Source: Tabrizicola thermarum (GTDB lineage Bacteria > Pseudomonadota > Alphaproteobacteria > Rhodobacterales > Rhodobacteraceae). From it: a stretch of 62,200 bases of DNA. Under the pieces are notes generated by a model. It did not search any database, was not told the DNA's origin, and saw only the letters and a list, made by a program, of their open reading frames with translations. Positions 5,859 to 12,849 of the stretch are shown in pieces (the first letter of the stretch is position 1; every line of letters begins with the position of its first letter). The position numbers were made by a program, and so were the translations under genes. Location of the stretch: positions 1-62,200 of the forward strand of contig NZ_QMJY01000074.1 in assembly GCF_003574395.1 (NCBI RefSeq). The letters run 5' to 3'.

Positions 5859-6793
5859 CGCGCGCCCTCCGTCCCGGGCCAAATTCCTTCGAAGGAATTT
5901 GCAAAAGTCTTCGAAGACTTTTGATCCCCGCCCAGCCGTCCCGCATGACCCTTCGCCCGCCGCCCTTCGCAGAAATCGGTGTCCGAGCAGACGAACATCC
6001 GCCCGCCCTGATCGTCGGTGATGACCTCGTCCAGATAGCTGTCCTGCGCGCCGCAGAGGTCGCAGTCATGCGGGGCCTTGGAGGTCTGGAACGGATGGTC
6101 GTCAAAATCGAGGCTGACCACCTCGGTCCAGGGCGGCAGGGCATAGATCCGCTGCTCGCGCCCCGCGCCGAACAGCTGTATCGCCGGATTGCCCGAGAGC
6201 TTCGGATTGTCGAACCTGGGGATCGGCGAGGGGTCCATCACATAGCGCCCCTCGACCTTGACCGGATAGGCGTAAGAGGTCGCGATCTGGCCGTGGCGGG
6301 CGATGTCCTCATACAGCTTCACATGCATCAGCCCGTATTCCTCCAGCTCGTGCATCTTCCGCGTTTCGGTCTCGCGCGGCTCCAGAAAGCGCAGGGGTTC
6401 GGGGATCGGAACCTGATAGACGAGGATCTGGCCCGCCTTCAGCGGCGTCTCGGGGATGCGGTGGCGGGTCTGGATCACGGTCGCCTCGGTGGTGGCTTCG
6501 GTGGTGGCCACCCCGGCGGTGCGCTGGAAGAAACGGCGGATGCTGACCGCGTTCGTCGTGTCGTCCGCGCCCTGGTCGATGACCTTCAGCCGGTCCTCGG
6601 GCACAAGGCAGGCCGCCGTCACCTGCACCCCCCCCGTGCCCCAGCCGTAAGGCATCGGCATCTCGCGGCTGGCGAAGGGCACCTGATAGCCCGGCACCGC
6701 GATCCCCTTCAGGATCGCGCGGCGGATCATCCGCTTGGTCTGTTCGTCGAGATAGGCGAAGGTGTAGGCCCCGGCTTCAATATGTTCGGTCAT
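5855..6793 (-). CDS. phnJ: PhnJ, radical-SAM alpha-D-ribose 1-methylphosphonate 5-phosphate C-P lyase
   Basis: This 312-residue catalytic C-P lyase cleaves the carbon-phosphorus bond, releasing the alkane and a ribosyl cyclic phosphate. The Cys pattern C-x2-C-x21-C-x5-C (Cys244, 247, 269, 275) matches PhnJ: three ligands of the 4Fe-4S cluster plus the thiyl-radical Cys. The start overlaps the phnI stop (ATGA). The C-terminus is odd. Residues ~291-304 (QKSSKTFANSFEGI) are encoded by a double palindromic repeat element, and the chain is longer than typical PhnJ (about 280-295 residues). The extension lies beyond the catalytic Cys and may be tolerated as a tail. Confidence 0.94.
   Translation of the reverse strand: MTEHIEAGAYTFAYLDEQTKRMIRRAILKGIAVPGYQVPFASREMPMPYGWGTGGVQVTAACLVPEDRLKVIDQGADDTTNAVSIRRFFQRTAGVATTEATTEATVIQTRHRIPETPLKAGQILVYQVPIPEPLRFLEPRETETRKMHELEEYGLMHVKLYEDIARHGQIATSYAYPVKVEGRYVMDPSPIPRFDNPKLSGNPAIQLFGAGREQRIYALPPWTEVVSLDFDDHPFQTSKAPHDCDLCGAQDSYLDEVITDDQGGRMFVCSDTDFCEGRRAKGHAGRLGGDQKSSKTFANSFEGIWPGTEGAR
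5881..5922. repeat. Double TTCGAA palindrome element, copy A (inside phnJ 3' end)
   Basis: Two perfect 20-bp palindromes, AAATTCCTTCGAAGGAATTT and AAAAGTCTTCGAAGACTTTT, are separated by GC. The same architecture (20-bp palindrome, GC, 20-bp palindrome, each centred on TTCGAA) occurs at 20983-21024 with different arm sequences that remain perfectly self-complementary. This copy is translated as part of PhnJ, adding about 14 residues. Each half could form a stable hairpin in RNA of either strand. Confidence 0.85.
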
Positions 6794-7878
6794 TCCGCCG
6801 CCTCCCGCATTGCCGCCGCCTCGGCCCGCAGCCTGCGCACCAGCTCCAGCTCCGCCTGGAAGTCGACGTAGTGCGGCAGCTTGATGTGTTCGAGGAACCC
6901 GGTGGCCTGGATGTTGTCGCAGTGCATCAGGACGAATTCCTCATCCTGAGCCGGGGCGCCGGTGAAGTCCTCGCCCAGTTCCTGCCAGCGCAAGCTGCGG
7001 TCCACGAGGCTCATCGCGATGGCCTTGCGTTCCGACTGGCCCATGACAAGGCCATAGCCGCGCGTGAACTGCGGCGGCTCGGTGCGGCTGCCCTTGAACT
7101 GGTTCACCGTCTCGCATTCGGTCAGCTCGATCTCGCCGATCTCGACCGCGAAGCCCAGTTCCGGGATCTCGACCTCGACCGCAACCGTGCCGATGCGCAA
7201 TTCGCCGACGAAGGCATGGGTCCGGCCATAGCCGCGCTGGGTGGAATAGGCCAGCGACAGGACAAACCCCTCATCCCCCCGGGTCAGCGCCTGCAACCGC
7301 AAGGCGCGGTCGGCGGGAAGCTCCATCGGCTCGCGCGTCAGGTCGGGGGGGGTGGCATCCGAAGGGGTGGCGGTTTCGATCAACCCGTCGCGGTTGAGGA
7401 AGCTGGTGACATGGGGGACCCGCGCGGCAGGGGCCTCGGGGGGAAGCTCGCGCGCCACAGGGGCCTCGCCCTCGGCCATCAGCGCGAAGTCCAGCAGGCG
7501 GTGCGTGTAATCGAAGGTCGGCCCCAGCACCTGCCCGCCGGGCAGGTCCTTGAAGGTCGCGCTAATGCGCCGGTCCACGGCCATCGCGCCGGTATCCACG
7601 GGGCGCGACCCGGCAAGGCGCGGCAGCGTGGTGCGGTAGGCGCGGATCAGGAACACCGCCTCGATCAGGTCGCCGCGCGCCTGCTTGATCGCCAGCGCGG
7701 CCAGATCGGGGTCGTAAAGCGAGCCCTCGGCCATCACCCGGTTGACCGCCAAAGCCATCTGCTCGCGGATCTGCGGGATGGTCAGTTCGGGCACCGCAGG
7801 ATCGCCCCGGCGTTCCTCGGCCAGCCACTGGTGCGCATTGTCGATGGCGCGTTCGCCACCCTTGACGGCCACATACAT
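6790..7878 (-). CDS. phnI: PhnI, core subunit of the ribosyl phosphonate synthesis complex
   Basis: This 362-residue PhnI starts MYVAVKGGERAIDNAH. With PhnG, PhnH and PhnL it displaces adenine from ATP to form ribose 1-methylphosphonate 5-triphosphate; alone it has nucleosidase activity. The segments TIPQIREQMALAVNRVMAEGSLYDP, the arginine-rich RRISATFKD region and the GFLEHIKLPHYVDFQ stretch near the end are family hallmarks. Its start overlaps the phnH stop (TGATG) and its stop overlaps phnJ (ATGA), so it is mid-operon and translationally coupled on both sides. Confidence 0.94.
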   Translation of the reverse strand: MYVAVKGGERAIDNAHQWLAEERRGDPAVPELTIPQIREQMALAVNRVMAEGSLYDPDLAALAIKQARGDLIEAVFLIRAYRTTLPRLAGSRPVDTGAMAVDRRISATFKDLPGGQVLGPTFDYTHRLLDFALMAEGEAPVARELPPEAPAARVPHVTSFLNRDGLIETATPSDATPPDLTREPMELPADRALRLQALTRGDEGFVLSLAYSTQRGYGRTHAFVGELRIGTVAVEVEIPELGFAVEIGEIELTECETVNQFKGSRTEPPQFTRGYGLVMGQSERKAIAMSLVDRSLRWQELGEDFTGAPAQDEEFVLMHCDNIQATGFLEHIKLPHYVDFQAELELVRRLRAEAAAMREAAE

Positions 7879-8468
7879 CAGATCGCCTCCACGCGGGTGG
7901 ACCGGGGCAGACCGGCGATGCGGTCGCCGGCGGTGAAAAGCGTGTCGAAGCCCAGCGGGAACAGCGCCCGGTTGGCGCGGAAGGCGGCCGTTTCGGGCAG
8001 GTTCAGCCAGGTCGCCGTCTCGATCCCCGGCCCGGTGAGGGCGGGCCCGTGGTTCACCAGCCGGTCGACTTCGACGATCAGCGTGGCCGAGCGGTCGGGA
8101 TAATCGGGCTGGCCGATCCTGAAGCGGCTGACGGGGTGCAGCGCCTCCCAGGTGCCGACCGCAAAGTCGGCCTCCTCGGCCCGGGTCAAAGGCGCGCCGA
8201 TGTGGAAGGCGACCCAGTCGCGCACCTCCGCGCAGTCGGCGCGCCCGGCCAGGTGCAGGCGCGTCGTCGGGTCGGTCAGGACGAGAAGCGCGACCCCGGC
8301 GGCGACGGACAGGGGCTCGGGCGGGCGGGCGCCCTGGACGCGGCGGATGGTGCCGGGGCGGGCCATCGCCTCGAGGATTTCGCGGAAGGCGCGGGCGGAC
8401 TGGATGGGGGCTTCGGTGAAGCCGCCTTCAAGGGCATCGGCGGTGTCGGCAGGGCGGGTGGCGATCAT
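7878..8468 (-). CDS. phnH: PhnH, subunit of the C-P lyase core complex
   Basis: This 196-residue PhnH, a PLP-transferase-like fold lacking PLP, is part of the PhnG2H2I2J2 core. The N-terminal GGFTEAPIQSARAFREILEAMARPG is the conserved family start. Near the C-terminus TATWLNLPETAAFRANRALFPLGFDTLF is also typical. The start at 8468 is fixed by the ATGA overlap with the phnG stop and by the family length; the open frame extends further upstream but only as a shadow of phnG. Confidence 0.93.
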   Translation of the reverse strand: MIATRPADTADALEGGFTEAPIQSARAFREILEAMARPGTIRRVQGARPPEPLSVAAGVALLVLTDPTTRLHLAGRADCAEVRDWVAFHIGAPLTRAEEADFAVGTWEALHPVSRFRIGQPDYPDRSATLIVEVDRLVNHGPALTGPGIETATWLNLPETAAFRANRALFPLGFDTLFTAGDRIAGLPRSTRVEAI

Positions 8469-8914
8469 TTGTCCTCTCCCCGGACCATGGTGAAGAAATC
8501 GACCTTGGTTGCGGCGGCCTTGGCGGCGCGGGCGGCGCGGGCGGCCTCGGCCTCGGCGGCCAGCGGCTTCAGGACCCGCATTGCAAGGTCCGCCGCCGCC
8601 CCGGTCTGCATCAGCGCATCCACCGCCGCCGCGCGCAGCGCATGGGCCCTGTCGCGGCCCTGCACCCAGGCATGGCCAACCTCGCCCGTCGCCAGCCGGA
8701 TCGAGGCGCGGGTGACCGTCATCTCGCCCAGGTTGAAGGCCGCCCCGGTGCCGCCGACCCGGCCCCGGACCATCACCGCGCCGATCTCGGGCTGGCGGAG
8801 GACGTGGTGCGGCGGCAGGTCGGGGAAAAGGGCCGCGAGGCGGGCAGGCGGCGCCTTGGCCAGCGTGGCCATCCAGGACTTGCGCGCCAGAGGGGAGGCG
8901 TCGGTCATCGGCAT
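8465..8914 (-). CDS. phnG: PhnG, subunit of the C-P lyase core complex
   Basis: This 149-residue PhnG is the first gene of the leftward phnGHIJKLN operon. PhnG works with PhnH, PhnI and PhnL in coupling the phosphonate to the ribose of ATP. The PPHHVLRQPEIGAVMVRGRVGGTGAAFNLGEMTVTRA region is diagnostic, followed by GHAWVQGRDRAHAL. The ATG at 8914 or the one two codons later could start it; neither has a strong ribosome binding site. A PhnF-type operator lies 19 bp upstream, so repression by PhnF is likely to act here. Confidence 0.93.
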   Translation of the reverse strand: MPMTDASPLARKSWMATLAKAPPARLAALFPDLPPHHVLRQPEIGAVMVRGRVGGTGAAFNLGEMTVTRASIRLATGEVGHAWVQGRDRAHALRAAAVDALMQTGAAADLAMRVLKPLAAEAEAARAARAAKAAATKVDFFTMVRGEDK

Positions 8915-8932
8915 CTCGACAGGTTGAGGGGG

Positions 8933-8960
8933 TTGTATAGTTTACTAGACAACTATACAA
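8933..8960. promoter_or_regulatory. PhnF-type operator between phnG and phnF
   Basis: A 28-bp inverted repeat has perfect 10-bp arms, TTGTATAGTT and AACTATACAA, around an 8-base centre. Nested in it is a second near-palindrome, TTGTATAGTTTACTAGACAA, so two half-overlapping GntR-type sites may be present. It lies between divergent phnG and phnF, immediately upstream of phnG. AT-rich TNTAG-type palindromes are the usual targets of HutC-class GntR repressors such as PhnF. Strength and autoregulation are inferred. Confidence 0.75.
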
Positions 8961-9026
8961 ATCATACCTGATCCGCGGCGTGGGGCCAACCGGAGTGTTG
9001 TGAATTTTTCATGACGGGAGGCAGGT

Positions 9027-9740
9027 TTGGCAAAGCAGGCGATCTGGGCGGCGATTGCGGAAGGCCTTTCGGGGGACATCGCGGCGGGGCATTACCGCCC
9101 CGGTGATCGGCTCCCGACCGAGGCGGCGCTGGCCGCGCGCTTCGGGGTGAACCGGCACACGGTCCGGCATGCGCTGGCCGCGCTGGCCGAACGGGGGGTG
9201 GTCCATTCCCGGCAGGGCGCGGGGGTCTTCGTGGCGCAGAGGCCGACCGATTATCCCCTGGGCCGGAGGGTGCGGTTCCACCAGAACGTGCTGGCGGCGG
9301 GGCAGACGCCCTCGCGCCGGATCAGCCGGAGCGAGACGCGGGCAAGCGATGCCGAGGAGGCGCGGACGTTGCGGCTGAAGGCTGGCGACCCGGTGCTGGT
9401 TGTCGAGGGGGTGTCGCTTGCGGATGGACAGCCGATCGCGGCCTTCCGGTCGATCTTTCCGGCGGCGCGGTTCCCGGGGCTTTCCGAGGCGGTGCAGGAG
9501 ACGGGGTCGATCACGCAGGCGCTCGCGGCCCTGGGGCTGACCGACTACACGCGGGCCGAGACGCGGCTGACGGCGCAGCTGGCCGACCCGGTGCTGGCGC
9601 TGGCGCTGGCGGTAAGGACGGGTGCGCCGGTGATGCGGTCGGTGGCGGTGAACGTGGACCCGAAGGGTGTGCCGGTGGAACTGGGCACGACCTGGTTCGC
9701 GGGCGAGAGGGTGACGCTGACGGTGGCCGATCAGCCCTGA
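9027..9740 (+). CDS. phnF: PhnF, GntR/HutC-family transcriptional repressor of phosphonate genes
   Basis: This 237-residue regulator is divergent from phnG. The N-terminal winged helix reads GDRLPTEAALAARFGVNRHTVRHALAALAERGVV, the GntR signature, and is followed by a UTRA ligand-binding domain of HutC type. The start is the TTG at 9027, chosen because it follows a GGGAGG ribosome binding site at proper distance; the nearby ATG at 9011 is out of frame. The target is probably the 8933-8960 palindrome, which would couple phnG-N repression to its own expression. The end overlaps the convergent hexapeptide transferase gene by 10 bp. Confidence 0.92.
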   Translation: MAKQAIWAAIAEGLSGDIAAGHYRPGDRLPTEAALAARFGVNRHTVRHALAALAERGVVHSRQGAGVFVAQRPTDYPLGRRVRFHQNVLAAGQTPSRRISRSETRASDAEEARTLRLKAGDPVLVVEGVSLADGQPIAAFRSIFPAARFPGLSEAVQETGSITQALAALGLTDYTRAETRLTAQLADPVLALALAVRTGAPVMRSVAVNVDPKGVPVELGTTWFAGERVTLTVADQP

Positions 9741-10405
9741 TACTTGTCGAGGAAGGCCTCGGCCTGCAGCGAGCGGAAGTCGGTCAGCGCAGCGCGGAGG
9801 CGGGCGTGATCCCAGTCCCACCACGACAGGGCCATCAGGCGGTCGATGGTCCGGGCATCGAAACGGGCGCGGAGCGGCCGGGCCGGGGAGCCCGCGACGA
9901 TCGTGAAGGGGGCGACGTCCTTCGTGACCACAGCCCCCGAGGCGACGATCGCCCCGGCGCCGATGGTGACTTCGGGCTTGATGATGGCGCCATGGCCGAT
10001 CCAGCAGTCGGGGCCGAGCGTGGTGCGCCGCGCGGCGCGGGCGGCGAAGAAGTCCGGGTCGTCCTCGACGTCGTCCCAGTAGTAGGAAGAGCGGTAGAGG
10101 AAATGGTGCTGGGCGGCGTGGGTGAAGGGGTGGTCGGTCGGACCGATCCGGGTCATCGCCGCGATGTTGGAGAAGCGGCCGACGGTGGTGTTGGCGATGT
10201 CGGCAAGGCGGTCGCAGTAGGAATAGGCTTCGAAGGTGGAATTGAGGATGCGGGCGCCTTCGCCGACCTCGGTCCAGGGCTCGAACGTGGAGTTGTGGAC
10301 CTGGGCGGTGGGGTGGATCACCGCGCCGTCGGGGGACAGGCGCTGCCCACGCGTGGGCAGGGAGTCGGGGCCAGTGTTTTCAAGGGCTTCCGTGTGGGCG
10401 TTCAT
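9731..10405 (-). CDS. Hexapeptide-repeat acetyltransferase of phosphonate operons
   Basis: This 224-residue left-handed beta-helix acyltransferase belongs to the family found with C-P lyase genes. Imperfect hexapeptide repeats run through residues ~30-80 and ~120-170 (HPTAQVHNSTFEPW, IGHGAIIKPEVTIGAGAIVASGAVVTKDV), with the WWDWDH segment near the C-terminus. Xenobiotic-acetyltransferase-like enzymes use acetyl-CoA; the substrate here could be an aminoalkylphosphonate, as for PhnO, but that is an analogy. It is the last gene of the leftward phnCDE1E2 group, 176 bp after phnE2, with a repeat in between. The start at 10405 is chosen by family alignment. Confidence 0.85.
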   Translation of the reverse strand: MNAHTEALENTGPDSLPTRGQRLSPDGAVIHPTAQVHNSTFEPWTEVGEGARILNSTFEAYSYCDRLADIANTTVGRFSNIAAMTRIGPTDHPFTHAAQHHFLYRSSYYWDDVEDDPDFFAARAARRTTLGPDCWIGHGAIIKPEVTIGAGAIVASGAVVTKDVAPFTIVAGSPARPLRARFDARTIDRLMALSWWDWDHARLRAALTDFRSLQAEAFLDKYQG

Positions 10406-10511
10406 CTTTTCTTGACCTGTGGCGGTCTGCCGTGCCGCGGCGGTTTCCTGAATGGAGCGCCTGCGGCGCAAGGCTTTTGTCTCGTCGTCGGGCTTCGCCT
10501 CCTCCTCGGTG

Positions 10512-10564
10512 GATGAGGGGCGCTGCCCCTCAAACTCCCCGGAGTATTTCCGAAAAGAGCAAGG
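10512..10564 (+). repeat. G-rich hairpin / AGTATTT intergenic repeat, copy b
   Basis: On the plus strand, TGAGGGGCGCTGCCCCTCA forms a hairpin followed by AACTCCCCGGAGTATTTC and CGAAAAGAGCAAGG. The AGTATTTCCGAAAAGAGCAA core is identical to copy c (41995-42046, opposite strand) and differs by one base from copy d (53321-53362). It lies just past the phnE2 stop and before the hexapeptide transferase gene, so it separates two parts of one transcription unit. Confidence 0.65.
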
Positions 10565-10581
10565 AGGGGCGGGGGCTTGAC

Positions 10582-11907
10582 CTAGCTGCCCTTGATGAGC
10601 TTCTTCCGCAGCCAGCCAGAGAGGCTGTCCATCAGCATCACCATCAGGACGATGAGGACCATGTAATAGGCGACCTCCTCCCAGTCCTTCTGGGTGATGA
10701 TCGCCTGGGTCAGAAGCAGCCCGATCCCGCCGCCGACGATGGCGCCGATCACGGTGGCGCTGCGGGTATTGGATTCAAGGTAGTAGAGGACCTGGCTGAG
10801 CAGGACCGGGGTGATCTGGGGAATGACGCCGAACCGGGCGCGTTGCAGGGAGTTGGCGCCGGTGGACTGGATGCCTTCGACCTGCTTTTCGTCGATGTTT
10901 TCCAGGGCTTCCGAGAACATCTTGCCGAAGCTGCCGCTGTCGGTCAGCGCGATGGCGATGGCGCCGGTCATCGGGCCGGGGCCGAAGGCGCGGGAGAGGA
11001 CGATGGTCCAGATCAGGCCATCCACGCCGCGGACGAAGTCGAAGACGCGGCGGGCGGCAAAGCGCAGGGGGCCGAGCGGGTTGAAGTTGCGCGCGGCGAG
11101 GAACGACAGCGGCAGGGCGATGAGCGCGGCGGTCATCGTGCCGAGGAAGGCCATCAGGATCGTCTCGAAGATCGCCCAGGCCACGTCGCCATGCCGCCAC
11201 ATCTTGTTGGTCCAGAATTCCGACAGCATGTAGCCGAGGTTCGAGCGGCTGGGGTCGATCCGGTCGCCCGACAGGGCGAGGCGCGCAAGCTCGGCGAAGG
11301 ACTTGCCGTGGAAGGGGCTGTCGAGGGTGAAGAACCACAGCTCCCAGCCGGGCTCGTACTTGAAGGTCTCGACCTTGGCGCGACTGTAGTTGAAGCGGCC
11401 CGCATCGGTGGTCACGGCGACCTTGTTGTCCGAGATGCTGATCCAGTCCGGGATCGGTTCCGGCGCGGTCACGACGGGCTTGCCGCCTTCGGGGCGGATG
11501 TCGATGGTGCCGTAGCCGGGCACGACATAGCGTGCGCCGTCGCCGTCATAGGTGACGATGTGGCCACGGCCGAGGTCGATCGTGGTCACGTCGCCGTCGA
11601 TGCGCACCCAGTCGGGCAGGAGGCCCGGCGGATAGGTGCCCTTGGTCTCGCCCTCGATGGCGACGGTCACCGTGTCGGTGCGGTTGTCGCGGGTGACATG
11701 CGTCTTGTGCATCCAGAAGTCGGACAGAAGGATCGCGGCGTTGTCGAAGCGGGCGCGCTGGGCGAGCCCGGCAAGGTCGAAGCTGATCGCGGCGTAGATG
11801 AGGTAGGCCAGGATCGCCGCCGGGATGGCAAAGGCCATGCGGCGTTTGCGGGCGAAGCTGGCGGTGACGGTCTCGGCCAGCGAGGGGGCGGTTGCGGTCA
11901 TCGTCAT
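10582..11907 (-). CDS. phnE: PhnE2, phosphonate ABC transporter permease with a large inserted domain
   Basis: This 441-residue inner-membrane permease pairs with the other PhnE and with PhnC/PhnD. The C-terminal ~230 residues are an ordinary PhnE permease (FETILMAFLGTMTAALIALPLSFLAARN, then GVDGLIWTIVLSRAFGPGPMTGAIAIALTDSG and the EAA-like loop STGANSLQRARFGVIPQITPVL). Between the first membrane helix (~24-45) and the rest is an extra soluble segment of about 150 residues with two similar halves (PDWVRIDGD.. and PDWISISDN..). Ordinary PhnE is about 260-290 residues. The insert would face the periplasm if helix 1 runs inside-out. Tandem phnE genes are common in this family. Confidence 0.9.
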   Translation of the reverse strand: MTMTATAPSLAETVTASFARKRRMAFAIPAAILAYLIYAAISFDLAGLAQRARFDNAAILLSDFWMHKTHVTRDNRTDTVTVAIEGETKGTYPPGLLPDWVRIDGDVTTIDLGRGHIVTYDGDGARYVVPGYGTIDIRPEGGKPVVTAPEPIPDWISISDNKVAVTTDAGRFNYSRAKVETFKYEPGWELWFFTLDSPFHGKSFAELARLALSGDRIDPSRSNLGYMLSEFWTNKMWRHGDVAWAIFETILMAFLGTMTAALIALPLSFLAARNFNPLGPLRFAARRVFDFVRGVDGLIWTIVLSRAFGPGPMTGAIAIALTDSGSFGKMFSEALENIDEKQVEGIQSTGANSLQRARFGVIPQITPVLLSQVLYYLESNTRSATVIGAIVGGGIGLLLTQAIITQKDWEEVAYYMVLIVLMVMLMDSLSGWLRKKLIKGS

Positions 11908-11910
11908 GGT

Positions 11911-12789
11911 CTAGTGCCCCTTCACCAGCTTGTGGCGGAAATGGTCCGACACATGGTCGATCACCACGATGGCCAGGAACAGAAGCGCGAAGATCGCCAC
12001 CACCTCGTCATAGCGGCCCTGGCCCCATTGCATCGCGAGTTTCAGGTCGTGGCCGATGCCGCCCTCACCCACGAAGCCGAGGATCGCAGAGGCACGCACG
12101 TTGATCTCGAACCGCAGAAGCGCGTAGGACAGCCAGTTGGGGGCCACCTGCGGGATGACGCCCAGCCACATGCGCTGCGACCAGTTGGCGCCCACCGATT
12201 GCAGACCCTCGACGGGTTTGAGGTCGGCGTTCTCGGCGACTTCCGAGAAGAGCTTGCCAAGCGCGCCGCCGGTATGCAGCGCGATGGCGATGACGGCGGG
12301 CACCGGGCCGCCGCCGAGGATGTAGATCAGCACCAGCGCGATGACGATTTCGGGAATGGCGCGCAGGCCGTCCATCGTGCGGCGGAAGACCGGGATCAGG
12401 GCGGGCCAGCGGGCGAGGCCACGCGTGGCCAGAAGCGACAGCGACATCGCGGCCAGCGCGCCGATCAGCGTGGCGACGGCGGCGATGTTCACCGTCTCGA
12501 TCAGGGCGGGGACGTGGTCCCAGAACAGACCGGGCAGGTTCGCGCGGTTGGTCCAGGCTTCGGACAGCACCTCGGAGGGGAAGTCGAAGACCTGGTGCAG
12601 GCCGTTCAGGAAGCCGCCCGCGTTGCGGTGTTCGGCAAGTTTCCAGCCCGAGGCCATGAGCGCGACGAACACGACCAGAAGAATGCCGCCATACATCCGC
12701 TTGCGGCGGACCATGTCGAGATAGGCTTCATTGCGGTTGGACAGATCGGGGCGTTGGCCCTGACCTGGTCCGAAGGCGACATCGACCAT
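11911..12789 (-). CDS. phnE: PhnE1, phosphonate ABC transporter permease
   Basis: This 292-residue permease has about six membrane helices and the PhnE pattern: TVNIAAVATLIGALAAMSLSLLATRGL, DGLRAIPEIVIALVLIYILGGGPVPAVIAIALHTGGALGKLFSE and the coupling loop GLQSVGANWSQRMWLGVIPQVAPNWLSYALLR. It forms the translocation path with PhnE2, whose start follows after 3 bp. The gene is 60 bp from phnD, and that gap holds a strong terminator-like hairpin, which should make permease mRNA less abundant than binding-protein mRNA. Confidence 0.93.
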   Translation of the reverse strand: MVDVAFGPGQGQRPDLSNRNEAYLDMVRRKRMYGGILLVVFVALMASGWKLAEHRNAGGFLNGLHQVFDFPSEVLSEAWTNRANLPGLFWDHVPALIETVNIAAVATLIGALAAMSLSLLATRGLARWPALIPVFRRTMDGLRAIPEIVIALVLIYILGGGPVPAVIAIALHTGGALGKLFSEVAENADLKPVEGLQSVGANWSQRMWLGVIPQVAPNWLSYALLRFEINVRASAILGFVGEGGIGHDLKLAMQWGQGRYDEVVAIFALLFLAIVVIDHVSDHFRHKLVKGH

Positions 12790-12805
12790 GGGATCATCCG
12801 GGTAT

Positions 12806-12841
12806 GAAAAAGCCGGACCCCGGGGAGCGGCGGGGTCCGGC
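12806..12841 (-). terminator. Intra-operon terminator/attenuator between phnD and phnE1
   Basis: Read on the minus strand (the direction of the operon), GCCGGACCCC pairs perfectly with GGGGTCCGGC around a 10-base loop and is followed by CTTTTTC. This is a good Rho-independent terminator placed directly after the binding-protein gene and before the permeases. Read-through would be needed to express phnE1E2, so the expected effect is high PhnD and low PhnE, common in ABC importer operons. Confidence 0.8.
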
Positions 12842-12849
12842 CGGGGGGC

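Noticed and set aside
5883-5925. Double palindrome after the PhnJ catalytic region read as the phnJ transcription terminator
   Set aside because: It lies before the phnJ stop, inside the coding frame, and phnK overlaps phnJ; termination here would cut off phnKLN. It is better treated as an inserted repeat.
10432-12807. A 791-codon plus-strand open frame opposite phnE1/phnE2
   Set aside because: It is the antisense shadow of two clear permease genes in GC-rich DNA: Gly/Asp/His-rich, no family resemblance, no ribosome binding site.
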